A stretch of 64,000 nt of DNA. It comes from Pseudoscleropodium purum. Lineage: Eukaryota; Streptophyta; Bryopsida; Hypnales; Brachytheciaceae. A program made the translations under genes and the position numbers. Location: contig OZ017796.1 in assembly GCA_963969395.1 (NCBI GenBank), positions 3,908,501-3,972,500 of the forward strand, in the 5' to 3' direction. Positions 36,825 to 49,785 of this stretch are shown here, in pieces. Position 1 is the stretch's first letter; each line of letters starts with the position of its first letter. The notes below the pieces were generated by a model. That model had not been told where the DNA came from. It did not search any database and was given only the letters and a program-made list of their open reading frames with translations.

Positions 36825-38119
36825 TAAATGATATTTCAAAGGGTCAATGATGAGATTATTAATAAGGTTGTAGAACAAAAACATGATTTGACCAAATTCT
36901 TGCTATTTTTTTTTTGTTAAAAGCAATAGTCAATTCTTTGGAATGTACCATTTACTAAAAATGTATTATAAAGAAGCTAAAGAAGTAAATTAGAGGTGGA
37001 TTCTAGATTCAAAAATTGGATAAGTTCCTTATCAAGATGTAACAACTTTGATTTCTCTTTTCAAAAGAAACTTTTAAATGGGTTGTTCTTATGTACCTAA
37101 TTTTATTTTTTAAACCTAGTTGGGCACAAGATATTTTGAATTCCTTAGTATTAATCTATGCTTATTGTAGATCCTCCCCCCCGTAATGACCGATTTACCT
37201 TCCATGGGTGACAATGTATCATTTAGACATTTATATCAACCAAAAAAGGGATGAACTAGCGCTAAGAGCAATCAAATACAAGTTATCATAGACTTCCAAA
37301 TCAAAACTTTTTTTGAAGTTTGTCCTACATAACTAGGCAAATTTAATGTTTTTTCTACGCATCTTATTCTATCTTTTTTTTTTAGTATAATCCATTCCAT
37401 CTCGATCTCCTTTCATGTACTTGATCCAAACAAAAAAGGGAATCCTCCCATCATAATTATTTGTTCCAAATATCGAAATACAAGTCCCCTTGATAATTTA
37501 TTTCTTCACCTTGCCTATCCTAATTTGGATTTGGAACCATATTCTTACTTTTGCATATTAAGAAGTGAACCATGAAGCTTTGAAAGACCATATGTCAAGA
37601 TGTAGAAGATTCTTCATTTGTTGGTATTTGAAAAAAAATAAACCTATATAATAGATATTTTTGATTTCATGTTTGGAGCAATGAAGCTTATAGAAGCTTA
37701 GACAACAATGCTTTCTTCTAGCTCTTCAACACTAATTTCTTGGTTTAGATCTATGGTGCCACAAAAATCACCATCTAAAAAACATTCATCAATTTAGCCA
37801 TTTCAATTGGGACCCTAGAATCATACTACATTTTATGCTAAACTTAGCTTGCATTTAGAGGTCTCTTTCAAAATCTTGGTAATTGATGACACTATAACTT
37901 TAAAAGGTTTTAGGGAAGAATTTTTTTCAACCAATAAAGAGAACTTTTCTACTAAAATTCATAAGGTGCCAACATAACCACACTATTGCAAAAAAGCCAC
38001 AAGTTGTTCAAAGACAAAAAAAAACAAAACATTAGATGTTGCTATGAAGTGAAGATTTGTCTTTTGGATGGATAGTGAAACATGTTTTTTAGACAATTAG
38101 TTTAATATAGTTGACCCAA
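36825..38119. other. AT-rich intergenic DNA, nothing identified
   Basis: No credible ORF, RNA gene or repeat copy recognised. Confidence 0.45.
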
Positions 38120-38465
38120 ACTATTATTTTATTACCCTCAACCCCCTACTAGAATATAATTTTTTTAAATTCCAAACCAAATCCAAACCCAACCCATCCA
38201 CCTTATTTGTAATTCCAGAGTGAAAATGTAATCTACAATCAATAAAGGATTTCTATTCTCCCATATTTGTATTCATACCATATATCTATATTTGTATTTG
38301 TATCCTACATTTGTATTCATATCTGGTATTCATATTTTAGATTGACAACTTGAAGATTGGTTTCAATTTTTGTTTTATGAGCAAATCAATGGTCTGTGAT
38401 TTTCAAAAATTGAAAAGGGAGGGGATTAATCAAAAATATGTTGTTCACATCTTTTTAATGGATAG
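38120..38465 (+). repeat. TATCCA-tract dispersed repeat, copy K6
   Basis: CAACCCCCTAC, then TTTGTATTCATACC and TTTGTATCC units. Then come GCAAATCAATGGTCTGTGAT, AAGGGAGGGGATTAATC and TCTTTTTAATGGATAG. Confidence 0.6.
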
Positions 38466-38649
38466 TCAATGGTATCTAAAGCCTAACAATGGAGGCTTCA
38501 ATATAATTCCCTCATGGAAGGATTGAAAATGCCTAGAAATTGTATTTGAAAACAAATATTTGTTGTTCATGCTCAAAAAGCTAACATGGTCATATATATA
38601 TATATATCAAGGCCATCTTTCTATTTTTGAAAAAAAAAAAAAATGAATC

Positions 38650-39589
38650 CTTGAAATTCAACACTTCATGTCCTAAGGTCTTTTTTTCATCAAAAAACAT
38701 TCAAAATTGCCAATTCTATTAGAAAGAGCAAAAGACTTTACAAATTGTTTTTTTAATGCATATTTGACGATGAGATCTTGCACAAGACTAGTAAAAAAAT
38801 GTGTGGAAGAAATTTAAAAAATTTTAACTATGTAGATTGCAAGCTATTTGTGTTCAAACTAGAGGAAACAAGTTTTTGAGCACATTTTGTGACTAGATTA
38901 TGTGACTTGATTATAGCACAATTATTTGAATGTTCTTAACTTAAAATTTTTGCATGACATATTTTGAATTAATTTATTTCTGTTGAATATTTGACTTGAA
39001 AGTCTAGAAAAAAAATTCAAAAATAAAACACATGATTTTTATTCTTCAAAACATTGTTAAGTTGAAATAGATAGGATATTGAAGGAAAAAAATTATTTGA
39101 TGGCTTTAAAATGGAATTTAAACACACTAATTCCAAAAGTGAAATTGTTTTAGTAAGCATATTTAACCTTGTAGAACATTTTCTTTTGAAAATTGTAAAA
39201 ATTAGGTCTAGAAAACAAGTATGGTTTGTTATTTTTTCAAAGGTTTTCTATAATTTCCTACAAAATAGGAAGTTCAATAACTTTCACATCACTAATTCAA
39301 TGGAATGAATAAAAAAATTATATAAAAAAAATACATAATCTATGAAAAAAAACAATTTTAAATTAATAGAATTTTTTTATGGATTTTTTTGATGCTTGAT
39401 CTCCCCTATTTTGAGCTTATTGTGGCATAATTTTTGCTCTTGGCATCGATTGAAATAAAATTATATACACTAATGTATTATTATATCTTAAATTTTTTTT
39501 TCTAAAAATCAACTTAGGAATTGAGGTTCCACTAGCCTACGTGAAATCCATTTTGTCCTCTAAAAGGACTACAAAACTTTAGGGGTTAA
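38650..39589 (-). mobile_element. TTAA-type element, family A, reverse, diverged
   Basis: The left end is degraded (TTCATGTCCTAAGGTC). The right end reads AAACTTTAGGGGTTAA. The interior keeps the family A order in reverse (GATCTTGCACAAGACTAGTA; GAGCTTATTGTGGCATAA). Confidence 0.6.
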
Positions 39590-41384
39590 TGGTTGTTTTT
39601 TAATAATTTTTTTATAAATGTTTTTATTTTTATTTTTTAGATATGAGTTAAGAAATTATTTTATAGTTTTATTTCTTAAGAAAATTCTATATTGCAATGG
39701 CATATAGAAAATTTCAATGAAGTTTAATACTCTCTATCCCAAAATTACCTTCTAGTTGGACAAAATGTTTAGGACCTTTGGCTGAAAATAATTTTATTTC
39801 AACCCAGTTCAAGCTTTTAATAGACTTTAGTACATTCATAATTTTGGTAATCTTTCACCATCTCATATGTTCTTCAAACTATTAAAAAAATTGCAATATA
39901 AATAATAAAAGATGATAAATGAGGCATTGTTGCTTTATTCCATTTAAAATCTTCCAATGCTATTCATATGATTTTTTTGGAATATTTTATTTAGTTTTAA
40001 ATTTTAAACTTATATACATCTAATTATTAAAATTTTGATGATAATTAGTTTAAAATTATGTGCATCAATCTATCAAAAATTACAAACCTTGTAGTAGATT
40101 AAGGAATCATTCATTGGAAATTGTTTTGGTTTTCAAGATTACAAAGATGGTGAATTTTAAATCTAGTTACTTGTAACTAAAAATTTTGAATTTAATTTTT
40201 TCTATATTGTTTTAAATATTATATATTACATAGTATAACTTTTATATTAATAATTTTGGATTTTATAAACATACGTGGTTCTAATATGTTGGCATTATCA
40301 ATGTTATAAATGCATTTACAACTCAACAAACACAAACTTGAACTTCTAACAAGAAATAAAGGAAACAAAACTTCAAAATTATTGGTATTTACATGATTAG
40401 GTCAAGTTGATTTAGAATACATGAAGTGATAGTATTAAAAAATATATATAAACTTGAACAAAAGAAGTCAATAAATTTTTGATATCGACCAAAGCAAACA
40501 AAGAGTTTTGTTTTACAATTTTGGATTTTGATGATGGAGTAACAAAAAAATTATTAATTTGAAGTTCTTAGTATAAATAGAAGTTTATGTTTAAGGCCTA
40601 TGCTAGTGATTTTTCCAATAGAGTAATAAATCATAAGCTAATGTAAAGTTTGACTTGTATAGAATCTATTTGTTAAAACATTAGAATGTTGAAGAGCCCA
40701 CTTTAGGCTTTTATAAATTTAGCCACATTCTACTACCTTTTCACTTTTAAAATTTTACATATTATTTTTAAAATAATTCTAAATTTCTATATTTATCAAA
40801 TAAAACTTTGCTTCATGCCATCTCAACAAATATTGCAAAAATTGCTAAGATTCTTTTGGTTTTCATCTTAGTGTTGCCATCCAAGTAAATTTTTTTTAAA
40901 TAATAATATTTTTCTAATTTATTAGATAGAATTGATGTTTGTTTAGAAACATTTCTTTCATTCTATATGAATAATTCTTAAAGACCATGATATTTCTTTT
41001 AAGTTCAAAATGTTAAGTTTTTCATTTTGTGCTTTGATACCCATATAAAAAGTTATATCGCCAAAGTTCCCACAACCTAAAACATAACCTACATTTGTCA
41101 ATATAAAAAACTAGATGAAAAATTATCACTACTTTAAACCATGTTTTCAATATTAATTTAAACCTTCAATTCAGTGTCATTAATAGTGTGGAGAGCAATA
41201 GAGCCCTAGTTTGATATAAGAGATTGCATGAAAAATTTGACAATATCATGTAACAAGGAATTGAGTTTTTTCACTATAACTTTTGCATTGTAACTTCAAA
41301 AGAGTCTAAATTTATAGACAATAAAGTCATGACTATTTTAAAGTTAGATAATTTTTCATACTTGAAAAGATTACCTCGATTGAA
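39590..41384. other. Very AT-rich intergenic DNA, nothing identified
   Basis: No ORF, RNA gene or repeat copy recognised over about 1.8 kb. Confidence 0.45.
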
Positions 41385-41930
41385 TGTCACAATGCATTGA
41401 AAAGAAGTGTACCACCTTGGTTTGCAATAGTTGCCTCCCTCCTCTCTCAAAAACTTTATAGGCCGTTGATTTTTGTAAAAAAGAAATACTTACCCTTGAA
41501 ATTGCCATTGATTTTTCAAAAAATCACAAGCCGTTGATCTTCTGAGATTTAATCTGAGTTGTCCAAATATGAAATATTAGATATGTATACAGTAATGCAT
41601 ATGGATACGTACTAAAATATAGAATACAATATTGCATCCAAATATGTACTAAATATGGAATATTAAATATAGATACGGATATATGATCAAATACAAATAC
41701 GTACTCAATACAGATATGGATACAATACTACATACATATACATATATTGAATATAGAATATGGTACCGGATACGGATATGGGATGAATTGTTCCATATGG
41801 ATTGTCAAACAAGTTGGTTTCTAAAATTACAAGAGTAGGGAGGGGTGGTTGGAAATAAAATTTTTGAAATTTCAATGTTTTGTGACACAAAGTGTCACAA
41901 TGCACTAAAAAGTGAATGTCACATTTGCCA
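41385..41930 (-). repeat. TATCCA-tract dispersed repeat, copy K7
   Basis: Both ends carry GTCACAATGCA followed by YTRAAAAG in the same orientation (41389-41405 and about 41895-41912). Between them lie CCTCCCTCCTCTC, AGCCGTTGATCTTC, a series of ATATGGATACG-like units, and AGGGAGGGGTGGTTGGAAAT. It is collinear with K4 in reverse. Confidence 0.65.
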
Positions 41931-42129
41931 ATTTAGAGGTTTAGACTAATACTATATCTAGACTCTCAAATCAATTAAGAACTTGAGATATGGTACTCAT
42001 TTGAGGATGTCCTCTAGGATTACAAGACTATTAAAGACATTATTATAATAGAGCTTGATTTTTTTAACATGTAATTTACTAACTAGAAGACCCTTCATAG
42101 AAAAGAATGACCAATATATTTTGTAACCA

Positions 42130-42260
42130 CTTAAGTTCCAAGTCTATTTGGAAGACAAATAGGAATTTATTTAGGCTTGTATTATTCCAATTTTTCGCAT
42201 GATTTTTTGAATTTTTTTTCTCAAGATAGGAAAATAAATTATCTCTTTAAGAATATAATC
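42130..42260 (+). mobile_element. Family A fragment
   Basis: CAATTTTTCGCATGATTTTTTGAA and the following AAGATAGGAAAATAAATTAT resemble the left interior of family A. The rest of the element is missing. Confidence 0.35.
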
Positions 42261-42510
42261 TATACATTAAAATAGGTTGTTTGTTTTGTTTTGTTTGACA
42301 TGATGAGATCAACAAATTGTGAGGCATCTTGCAACATTTTTGATATAACTCAAAAGCTCTTTACAAGGAAGGATCGAAGGACTGTTTCATGGCATTTGGA
42401 CCTATAGCATGAAAGTTATTGAATCTCAAAGTTTTTATGAATTCAAAAATTGAATTAAATTATCCATTATTTTGGAAAATTCATCATTTTTACATCATAG
42501 GTTCAATTAC

Positions 42511-42713
42511 AGGGGGTGCTTTTATGTGAGCCTATAAGTCTAAAAGACTATATACCTATACTATAGGTGTCTATATTACAAAAACCTTCCATGATTACAA
42601 TGTAACTATGTTATAGATACCTATTTTATAAGTGCTTATAATATAAGTTCCTTCAATAGTTATAGAACATATATATATATGCTCAAGGCCCACATGCTTG
42701 CATTTCCATACTT
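42511..42713 (+). mobile_element. Short GTGAGCC-ended element, family H copy 1
   Basis: TTTTATGTGAGCCTATAAG, a core of TATACTATAGGTGTC and TATTTTATAAGTGC units, and GCTCAAGGCCCACATGC follow the order seen at 49531 and 62714. The right end is degraded. Confidence 0.5.
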
Positions 42714-42924
42714 ACACTTTTTTCAAATAATAAGTTTTTTAACACTAGGCAAATTCTAAACACTTTGTGCTATTTCTCTTATAATTTTTGTTTCACCGTT
42801 GCAATCTTAGTTTTAAATAGAAAGAAAGACAATCCAATCTTTTTTTTTAATAAAAATAGAATTTATTTATTTATTGAAAGTACTGCTTGAAGTTAGGTAG
42901 CAACCTAAGAATGGTTGCTTGGGC

Positions 42925-43752
42925 ATTAGAGGTTAAGGCTCAACAATATTCATAACTTTTGGAGACATACTTGAGAATTTATTACATGATATGTAATTTT
43001 TAATGCTTAATAGCCAGCTCAAGCTTAAAATCACTTTTTTCAGAAACAAAAATTTGAATTTGATTTTTTAGATTTGTATATACATGGAAAGCTTCGAATC
43101 ATTCCATTCTGATTAACAAGATGAAAGTTATAAAGAGTTTTAGTTTGTAGGCAATTATGGATTCTCTACTCTAAAATAAATTGAAGTCCTTTATTTAATT
43201 CAGTTTTCAATATTTTTGAAAAAACAATTAAAACATTGTGTAGATTACAAATATTGGGATTACAACATTACAACTATTGGGATTGGAAATTTTTCAATTC
43301 TATAATTTCATAACTACATTCTTAACAATTTAGTATTTTAAAGCATAGTCTACCTTTTTCTACCTCTTTCTACTTACTATTGTTTTCAAGCATGAATATG
43401 AAATATTTTTTGTTGAAATTATATACACCCAATTTATGTCTTTAACATATTATGGAGAGTAACAAGTTGTGAGATCTACACATTTTTGTATAAAAAAGTT
43501 TGAAAGATGAAATCTAACCATTTGGAAAAAGTTGATAGTACTTCTTTCTAAAATCCAAGCAACAAGATCTTGCAATTGGTAAGGTTTTTTATTTTGAAGT
43601 TTTGGAAGAATGTACTTGAATGAGTTAAGTAAAGGATCTTATGGTTGGATTTGTTAATGAATAAATAAAGGTGAAGATTTTAGCCTTGCTTTGGATTTGA
43701 GTACTTTGAAGCAATTTTGGACTTGAAAACACCAAAAACCTTTAGGAATTAA
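42925..43752 (-). mobile_element. Family B/D hybrid TTAA element, left-truncated
   Basis: The left part matches family B in reverse (CATTCTGATTAACAAGATG, GGATTCTCTACTCTAAAAT). The right part (GAAAGATGAAATCTAACCAT to CAATTTTGGACTTGAAAAC) matches 13560-13840. It ends CCTTTAGGAATTAA at 43752 and shares that TTAA with the next element. Confidence 0.6.
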
Positions 43753-44703
43753 CCCCTCACCGCCCAAGGCTGTTTTGGATTCCAAAACATCAGTGCTTTT
43801 AAAGTGATGTAGATGTAAATGTCACTAAGTTATAAAGATCTTAACCGTACAATCTAATAGTGAACATGTTGTAGATGATGTGAATGAAATTTGGAGTCAT
43901 TTGACCGTATAGATTGAAAGATTATAATGTTTTAGTGTTAAAAAAAGATTCTGAAATTTTCCTAGCAACACACTTGGAGGTGAAATTCAATTTCTAAACT
44001 TACTCAAATGAAAAAATTGGAAACTATAAAGTAATTCAAAACTAGCATACCAACACATTGAAGAAAAAAATATCAATAAATTGACTCAATGTGTTTGCAA
44101 AATGGCTTACAAATGTTAAAAAATAGGCAAGAAAAAGTTGCAGAAAACACATCTAAGGTTGAACCTCCTTCAACTAAAATGCTTTTCAGTCCCTCATAAC
44201 TTTTTGGATTGATAAGAAATTTTAGCCACACAAACTAGACTAGTATGCGCAACTTTTCTAAACTTTATTTTTATTGGAAGCAGACATCATATGGAGAAGA
44301 AACAAGCTACCAAAGTTCACTATAATCCAGAATGTCGGGATTTTGAATTTTGAATTACTCCCAAACATTCAAAGAAACTTGGATTGACATGAAAATTTTA
44401 CCACAATAACTAGACTTCAAGGGGACATAACCCAACAAAGTTTTTTGAAAACAAACATTGGATGAAGGAGATACAACCCCCAAAAGTTTCAGCCATCAAA
44501 TGCAGTTTGGTAGACTCAAATTGAACTTGTGAACTTTGTTTGAATTTCAAGAAAAAATTACCACATAAACTAGAAGAGAGAGCACAACTTTTCCAACAAG
44601 TTTTACTGAATTCAGACATCAGATGCAAAAATTTACAACACTTTGAATTTGACTTGAAACTCTGTGAGGACACTTCTGGTCCCCTTGGACAGTGAGGAGT
44701 TAA
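43749..44703. mobile_element. TTAA-flanked element, family E
   Basis: TTAACCCCTCACCGCCCAAG at the left and CCTTGGACAGTGAGGAGTTAA at the right form a TIR of about 18 bases. The interior does not match families A or B closely. It is 955 bases including both TTAAs. The 87-codon minus-strand frame inside lacks recognisable motifs. Confidence 0.75.
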
Positions 44704-46321
44704 GCACTTTAAGACTTCATTTAGTTTATTTTGGGGAGCTTGGGGAGCCTAGATCTTTCGAAAATTGTCTTCTAGTCCAAATTTAATGTACTATTTCATA
44801 GAGCATTTTGCAAATTTATCAAGTTTTCCATCTTAATGCTCACTGTGACAATATCCCTTGTATATCATAGCTTCCTCCCCTTAACATCAATGGATACTAG
44901 GTTTCTATACTATTATTAACCTTATGTAATTATATTGTTTAGAGGATAGAAAATGTTCTTAAGTGCACTATGAAAAGTGTTCACAACTTGACATGTCAAA
45001 CTTGTCCATTTGTATGACTAATATGGAATTGAAAATTGTCAATTCCAAATGTAACTATTTTGCAATAGGCATTCAAATAACAAGATGTCAATTTTTTTGA
45101 AAATTGTGCAGATTGAAATTAAAAAACACGCATCATATCTTTTATTTTTTATTTGATATATGCTCTAATTGCTTGCAAAAATAACACTCATGTTATTCAT
45201 CTCACTAATCAACATTAAATTAATTGAAGCTTCGTTGCATGTATCAATCTATTATGCAATGAATATATTTTCTTTAAAAAAAAAGAATTGAAGTTTGATC
45301 AACTTTTAGTTACCAAAAAATAACCTCCTTTTATTTAGAGTAGCATAAATAAGATCTTTGAGGCTTAATAGAAAAAATTGTGTGAATCCCTACAACACTA
45401 TTAAATTTCTTCACTTTCAAAATAAGGTTTAAAAAAATCACAATAAAAATTGCACAATGGGAATGAATGTTAATTTCTAATATCTTAAAACTTTGTGCAA
45501 TGACAACAAAATCCATCATATAGTTATTTTGGATAGATATCAATTTCTATCTACATATCATTTGTACTTTACTTCAATTGTATTAACTTGTTTCAAAACT
45601 ATTTAATTGATTTCAATGATTATCATCCGTAAATAGGTGAACATAAAAAGGAAATTTCTTTAATAGGCCCTCCAAATTTTTTTTAGTAGCTTAATAGTTG
45701 ATTAAAACCTAGTCCAATTATCTTTATGGGGATAACCTTGTAAATCAAGGGAGACAAAAATGGACTTGTGGATGACAATGGATAGCTTGCAAAGTATGTA
45801 AAACAATTATTTTTCATCCAATATTTTTCTTGGTGGTCTAAAGGCTAGTCTTCTAGTGATATAGTGTTCAGAGTCATCATTGGAGTATTTAGTGTTTTTA
45901 GAGAAAATAGGGAGTGTGTGATGTGGTAATTGCAAAGAATGTTTTGAGTGTATGTTTAGACAACTTCAAAATTTTTATGCTTGATTTGAATTTTAGCCAC
46001 GAAAATGATCCATATAGTGAATTTAATCCCTCAACTATTGAAATGAAGCTTATTAAATCTAATAAACTTTTGACAAAATTTTTGAAATTGAATATTTCAT
46101 TGCATTTTGATCCTTAGACCTATAATGACAATCTATTGTTTACTAATTATAGAATGGCAAATAAATTAGTTTATGTTATGATGTTCTACACTATAATATA
46201 CACTCAAAACAAAATTCATAAAGTTAAAAGTATAAAGTTATAAATTAATTTCACTAACCATTTTATAAAAATAAAACATATTAATATAGTAGAGAAAATA
46301 GAGTATGCAAAGTAAATGATG
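44704..46321. other. AT-rich intergenic DNA, nothing identified
   Basis: Short ORFs at 45331-45543 (minus) and 45914-46117 (plus) have no recognisable features. Confidence 0.4.
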
Positions 46322-46461
46322 TAAGGTGAAAACACCCAAAATTGTCCTTGTACCCATTCCTAGCAAGTAGATTTTTATTGAAAGCATCCCCTGAGGTACA
46401 CTAAAAAATTGATCCGATACTTAATTGCTTATTTCAATGCTTTTGGGTGTGTTTTCACCTT
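46322..46461. mobile_element. Small foldback element with AAGGTGAAAACAC ends
   Basis: TAAGGTGAAAACACCCAAA at 46322-46340 pairs with TTTGGGTGTGTTTTCACCTT at 46442-46461 with one extra base. The interior is about 100 bases. Confidence 0.6.
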
Positions 46462-46539
46462 CCATCAATTTTGATACCAAGAATACATTTTGTTTTGTTT
46501 GATTGGGCAGCTTATACTTAGAACTTGATTCCATAAACT

Positions 46540-47100
46540 GATGGCCAACAATTGTATGAGACCAATTGAGAGGTCATTTGATCCAAGTTGTAAAAACATA
46601 CAACTTTATTATGTGCACCAATCCTATAACAGCGGGGACTTTTATAACAGGGGTAAGATTGTGGTGCAATCTTACCCCTGGAACACCACGCTGGTCATTG
46701 TGGAAATCATCCTTTTTGGTTACAAAACTCCAACAACTCAACACTCGTGGAAGGGCCAAACTACTGTGCAAGACTTTCCCTTTTCAAAAGAAATTCCATC
46801 TTCTGTCTTCCGTAACATAGAAGGACTGATTCTTGGACACTTTTAGGCCACCACATCATGACATGGTTAACCACTATAATACTGTTGGGCTTGCTCCCCA
46901 TTTTATTAATGTGGAGAGGCAGAAATTGTCAACTCCAACCACTCTGAGAAAGCCAACCACGGAAACCCCCGAGAGTCCCGGACCCCCAGAAATTGGGGCT
47001 GTTGCAAACATTCCTGAAGCTTCTAACTTACATGTACTGTACTTTGTCACATTATCTTCATGTATCTTCACGTAACTTACGACCATGGAATTGAAGCCTC
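46540..47100. other. GC-richer patch with overlapping short ORFs, gene not supported
   Basis: Frames at 46541-46846 and 46833-47075 (containing PTTETPESPGPPEIG) are free of recognisable domains. A perfect 14-bp hairpin lies at 46648-46680. It might be a decayed retroelement or an exon of an unrecognised gene. Confidence 0.25.
46648..46680. other. Perfect 14-bp stem, 5-base loop hairpin
   Basis: CAGGGGTAAGATTG is followed by TGGTG and then CAATCTTACCCCTG, an exact reverse complement. Confidence 0.9.
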
Positions 47101-47629
47101 TATCAAGGGCTGAACTTAAACGACATGGAACATTTGTCATGCATGAACAATCTAACTATCATGCATCATGTCCTCCCATGTCACAATATTAATTAGTATT
47201 CAAAAAGAATCTAAGCAATGAATGACTTAGGAATTTCTTTGGGACTATAGTAAGGTAGGAATACTTATAATTGTCAATTTAAGCAATTCAATATAGTTGG
47301 GGGCAATTTTTTCTAAAAAAAAATTATTTTTTCAGGATGGGCAATTGAAATTCATGAGTTTTTAAAAAAAATTAGAAATTTTGGTTAATGCATTTAATTT
47401 TTACAAATTTTCAAAGTAGAACTTCATAGAGCACCCAAAACCGCACTCTACAAAATTTGTCTCGATTATAGCACCAAAATCTAAAAAAATTAAAGCCTAC
47501 CAACCATAGTTAAATATGGAGATGATTTGAATGTACTTTGGACATAGTTTCAAGGTACTATTGGGAACACTGTAAAGTAACTTTACTTTCAAAGTATGGG
47601 TACACCAATAGTTATAGGTGTTTCTACTT

Positions 47630-47961
47630 TAAGGTAGGAGGCTCAAACTTTGACTTGGCATTAAAAGCAAACATGACTTGAAGATCAACATTTTGCTTTC
47701 TTCAATGTAAGTTATCAACTATGCACTGATTTCAAGAGGTGATTGCTTCTCATGACCACATTTTGGACCACTTTTTTTCACCTTCAAAAATTTGTAACTA
47801 ACTCTACAAAGCTAATTCAAAAAATATGAAATGATTTGGGTTAAGTGTCAATTCCACTTGTCTTTCAACAAAATTTTTATTGAATTATTTTTCAAGATGT
47901 TTAGCTTCTCCAAAATTCTGTTCTAGCCCTTTGGTAGTGTATTTATGGACCTCGTATTTTA
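47630..47961 (+). mobile_element. TA-AGGTA element, long form, copy F10
   Basis: It begins TAAGGTAGGAGGCTCAAACT and ends TTTATGGACCTCGTATTTTA, a decayed TACCTTA. The core AAAAATATGAAATGATTTGG resembles the core of 53727-54141. Confidence 0.5.
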
Positions 47962-48597
47962 GTCAATCATTTAACCCATAAACGACACTATAATCATTTT
48001 TTTGGCAATGCATGATTGAGAATCTTGTTGTGTAGGACAGAAATGCAACTACTCATCTTCCAAATTATGTGGGAAGAGGAAAGGTCTTCTATAGTAGCTT
48101 GTCTTCATACAACTGTTTTTTTGTTTTTTTTAATCTAAAAATGCACTTGATATCAAAATAGATGATTTCCACATAAACTAGTCAAAGTGTTCAAAGGTTA
48201 AGCAATTTTAGAGCAAATGGTGAGTAGAATGATGTGGAGAATATTTTTCCCATGTAGGAAGACAAGAAATATGGGGATTGCCAATTTTTTAGAATTTATA
48301 TATGAAATTGAAATTACAATGAATTTTGGGGGTCCAAAAGTGCACTTCACTAGTAGTCAATGCCTAGAGTCTTCCAACTTTGATCATTCAAGACCTACTT
48401 TCATGCTCACTACTTTGGGACATGTGTCATAACCTTACTAGTCCCAATCTTGAAAAGGACCAAAAAAAAAATTCCAAGCTTCAATTTTGACCTAAGATTG
48501 GAAATAGCGCACCCTACAAGTTGGGCACTAGGTGTGGTTGGCAACAATGCCTCTATTGTAGTGAGTGATCTTAAACTCAATTTGAATAAAAAGTGAA

Positions 48598-48628
<31 letters not shown>

Positions 48629-49530
48629 AATATCTAAAAATCTTTTAGTATATTCATATTGTAGTTTAGAACATCATGCTACAATTTTGTACCGTATCAT
48701 TCTAAATTAGCACTCCATGGTTATAGCCTAAAATTCAAATTGTTGTAAAATATTTAGTTTAAGGATTTTTTTCAAGACTTCAAATTAGAGAAGAAACTGA
48801 GCCTTGGTAAGCTTCATTTCATCAGTTGGACTTATATTAGAAAAAAAAAAAAGTCATTTTTATGGTTAAATTCAGATTATGAGAAAGGTATATAATTTGC
48901 CAAAATACATGGATTTGCTAATTTTTTTATGTTGGATATTAAAAAATATTACTAAAAGATAATATCTTGACACTATTCATTGAAACTGAGTACCTGCAAG
49001 TCCCCCAAAAATAATTGGACATAGAAAACAGTTTTTCCCATTTGCAAGTTTTCTCAAAAATCATCCAAAGCAAATATATAATAGAACCACCCATACCCAA
49101 ACTATATAGCTGGAAATAGTTGCAACCAAGGTTGGAACAAATTTCCAACCAATGTGTAGAATGTGTTTTTCCTTCTTTTCAAAGTTAGGACTAATCAAGT
49201 CACAAAAATTTACATTATCTTATACTACTTCAGAACATATGTAGAATCTCTAAAGTGGTCAACTATGGGTGGTTTTACCATGGAACAATCACCAAAAATT
49301 TTGCTTTCAAAAGCAACGCCTATCAACATTGATATTTGAAATTGTGAGATATTTTTAAATTAATTTTTTTTAAATAGTTTAAAATAGTTTTATATTTAAT
49401 AATTGTATATTTTTCATTTAAAAAGAAGCATTTTCTAAAAAATATTATTTGATTAGAGAGACATGAAACATTTGGGTGACTCTTCTGGACATTAATGCAA
49501 CACTTATGGATTTATTAAACTAAATGGGCA
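47962..49530. other. AT-rich intergenic DNA with an AT microsatellite
   Basis: An AT repeat runs at about 48599-48624. ORFs at 48217-48432 (plus) and 48939-49148 (minus) are short and featureless. Confidence 0.45.
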
Positions 49531-49785
49531 GCAACAAGGGTTGTTATTATGTGAGCATAGAAATGTAAGCCCATGAGCCTAAAATACTACATACCTATGT
49601 TATAAGTGTATATATTATAGAAACCGTCTATGATTATAGGATATATATGTTACAAATACCTATATTATAGGTGTTTTTGATACATACACCTTCTTTAGTG
49701 TGGGGGATCTATATTATAAGTACTTATATTATAGGCTCAATGCTCACAAGCTTGTATTCTTGAGCTCACATACTAGCATTGTTGG
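49531..49785. mobile_element. Family H element, copy 2
   Basis: The left end GCAACAAGGGTTGTTATTAT precedes GTGAGC. The right end in reverse complement reads CAACAATGCTAGTATGTGAGC. The core is built of TATATTATAGG and ACCTATATTATAGG units. Confidence 0.6.
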
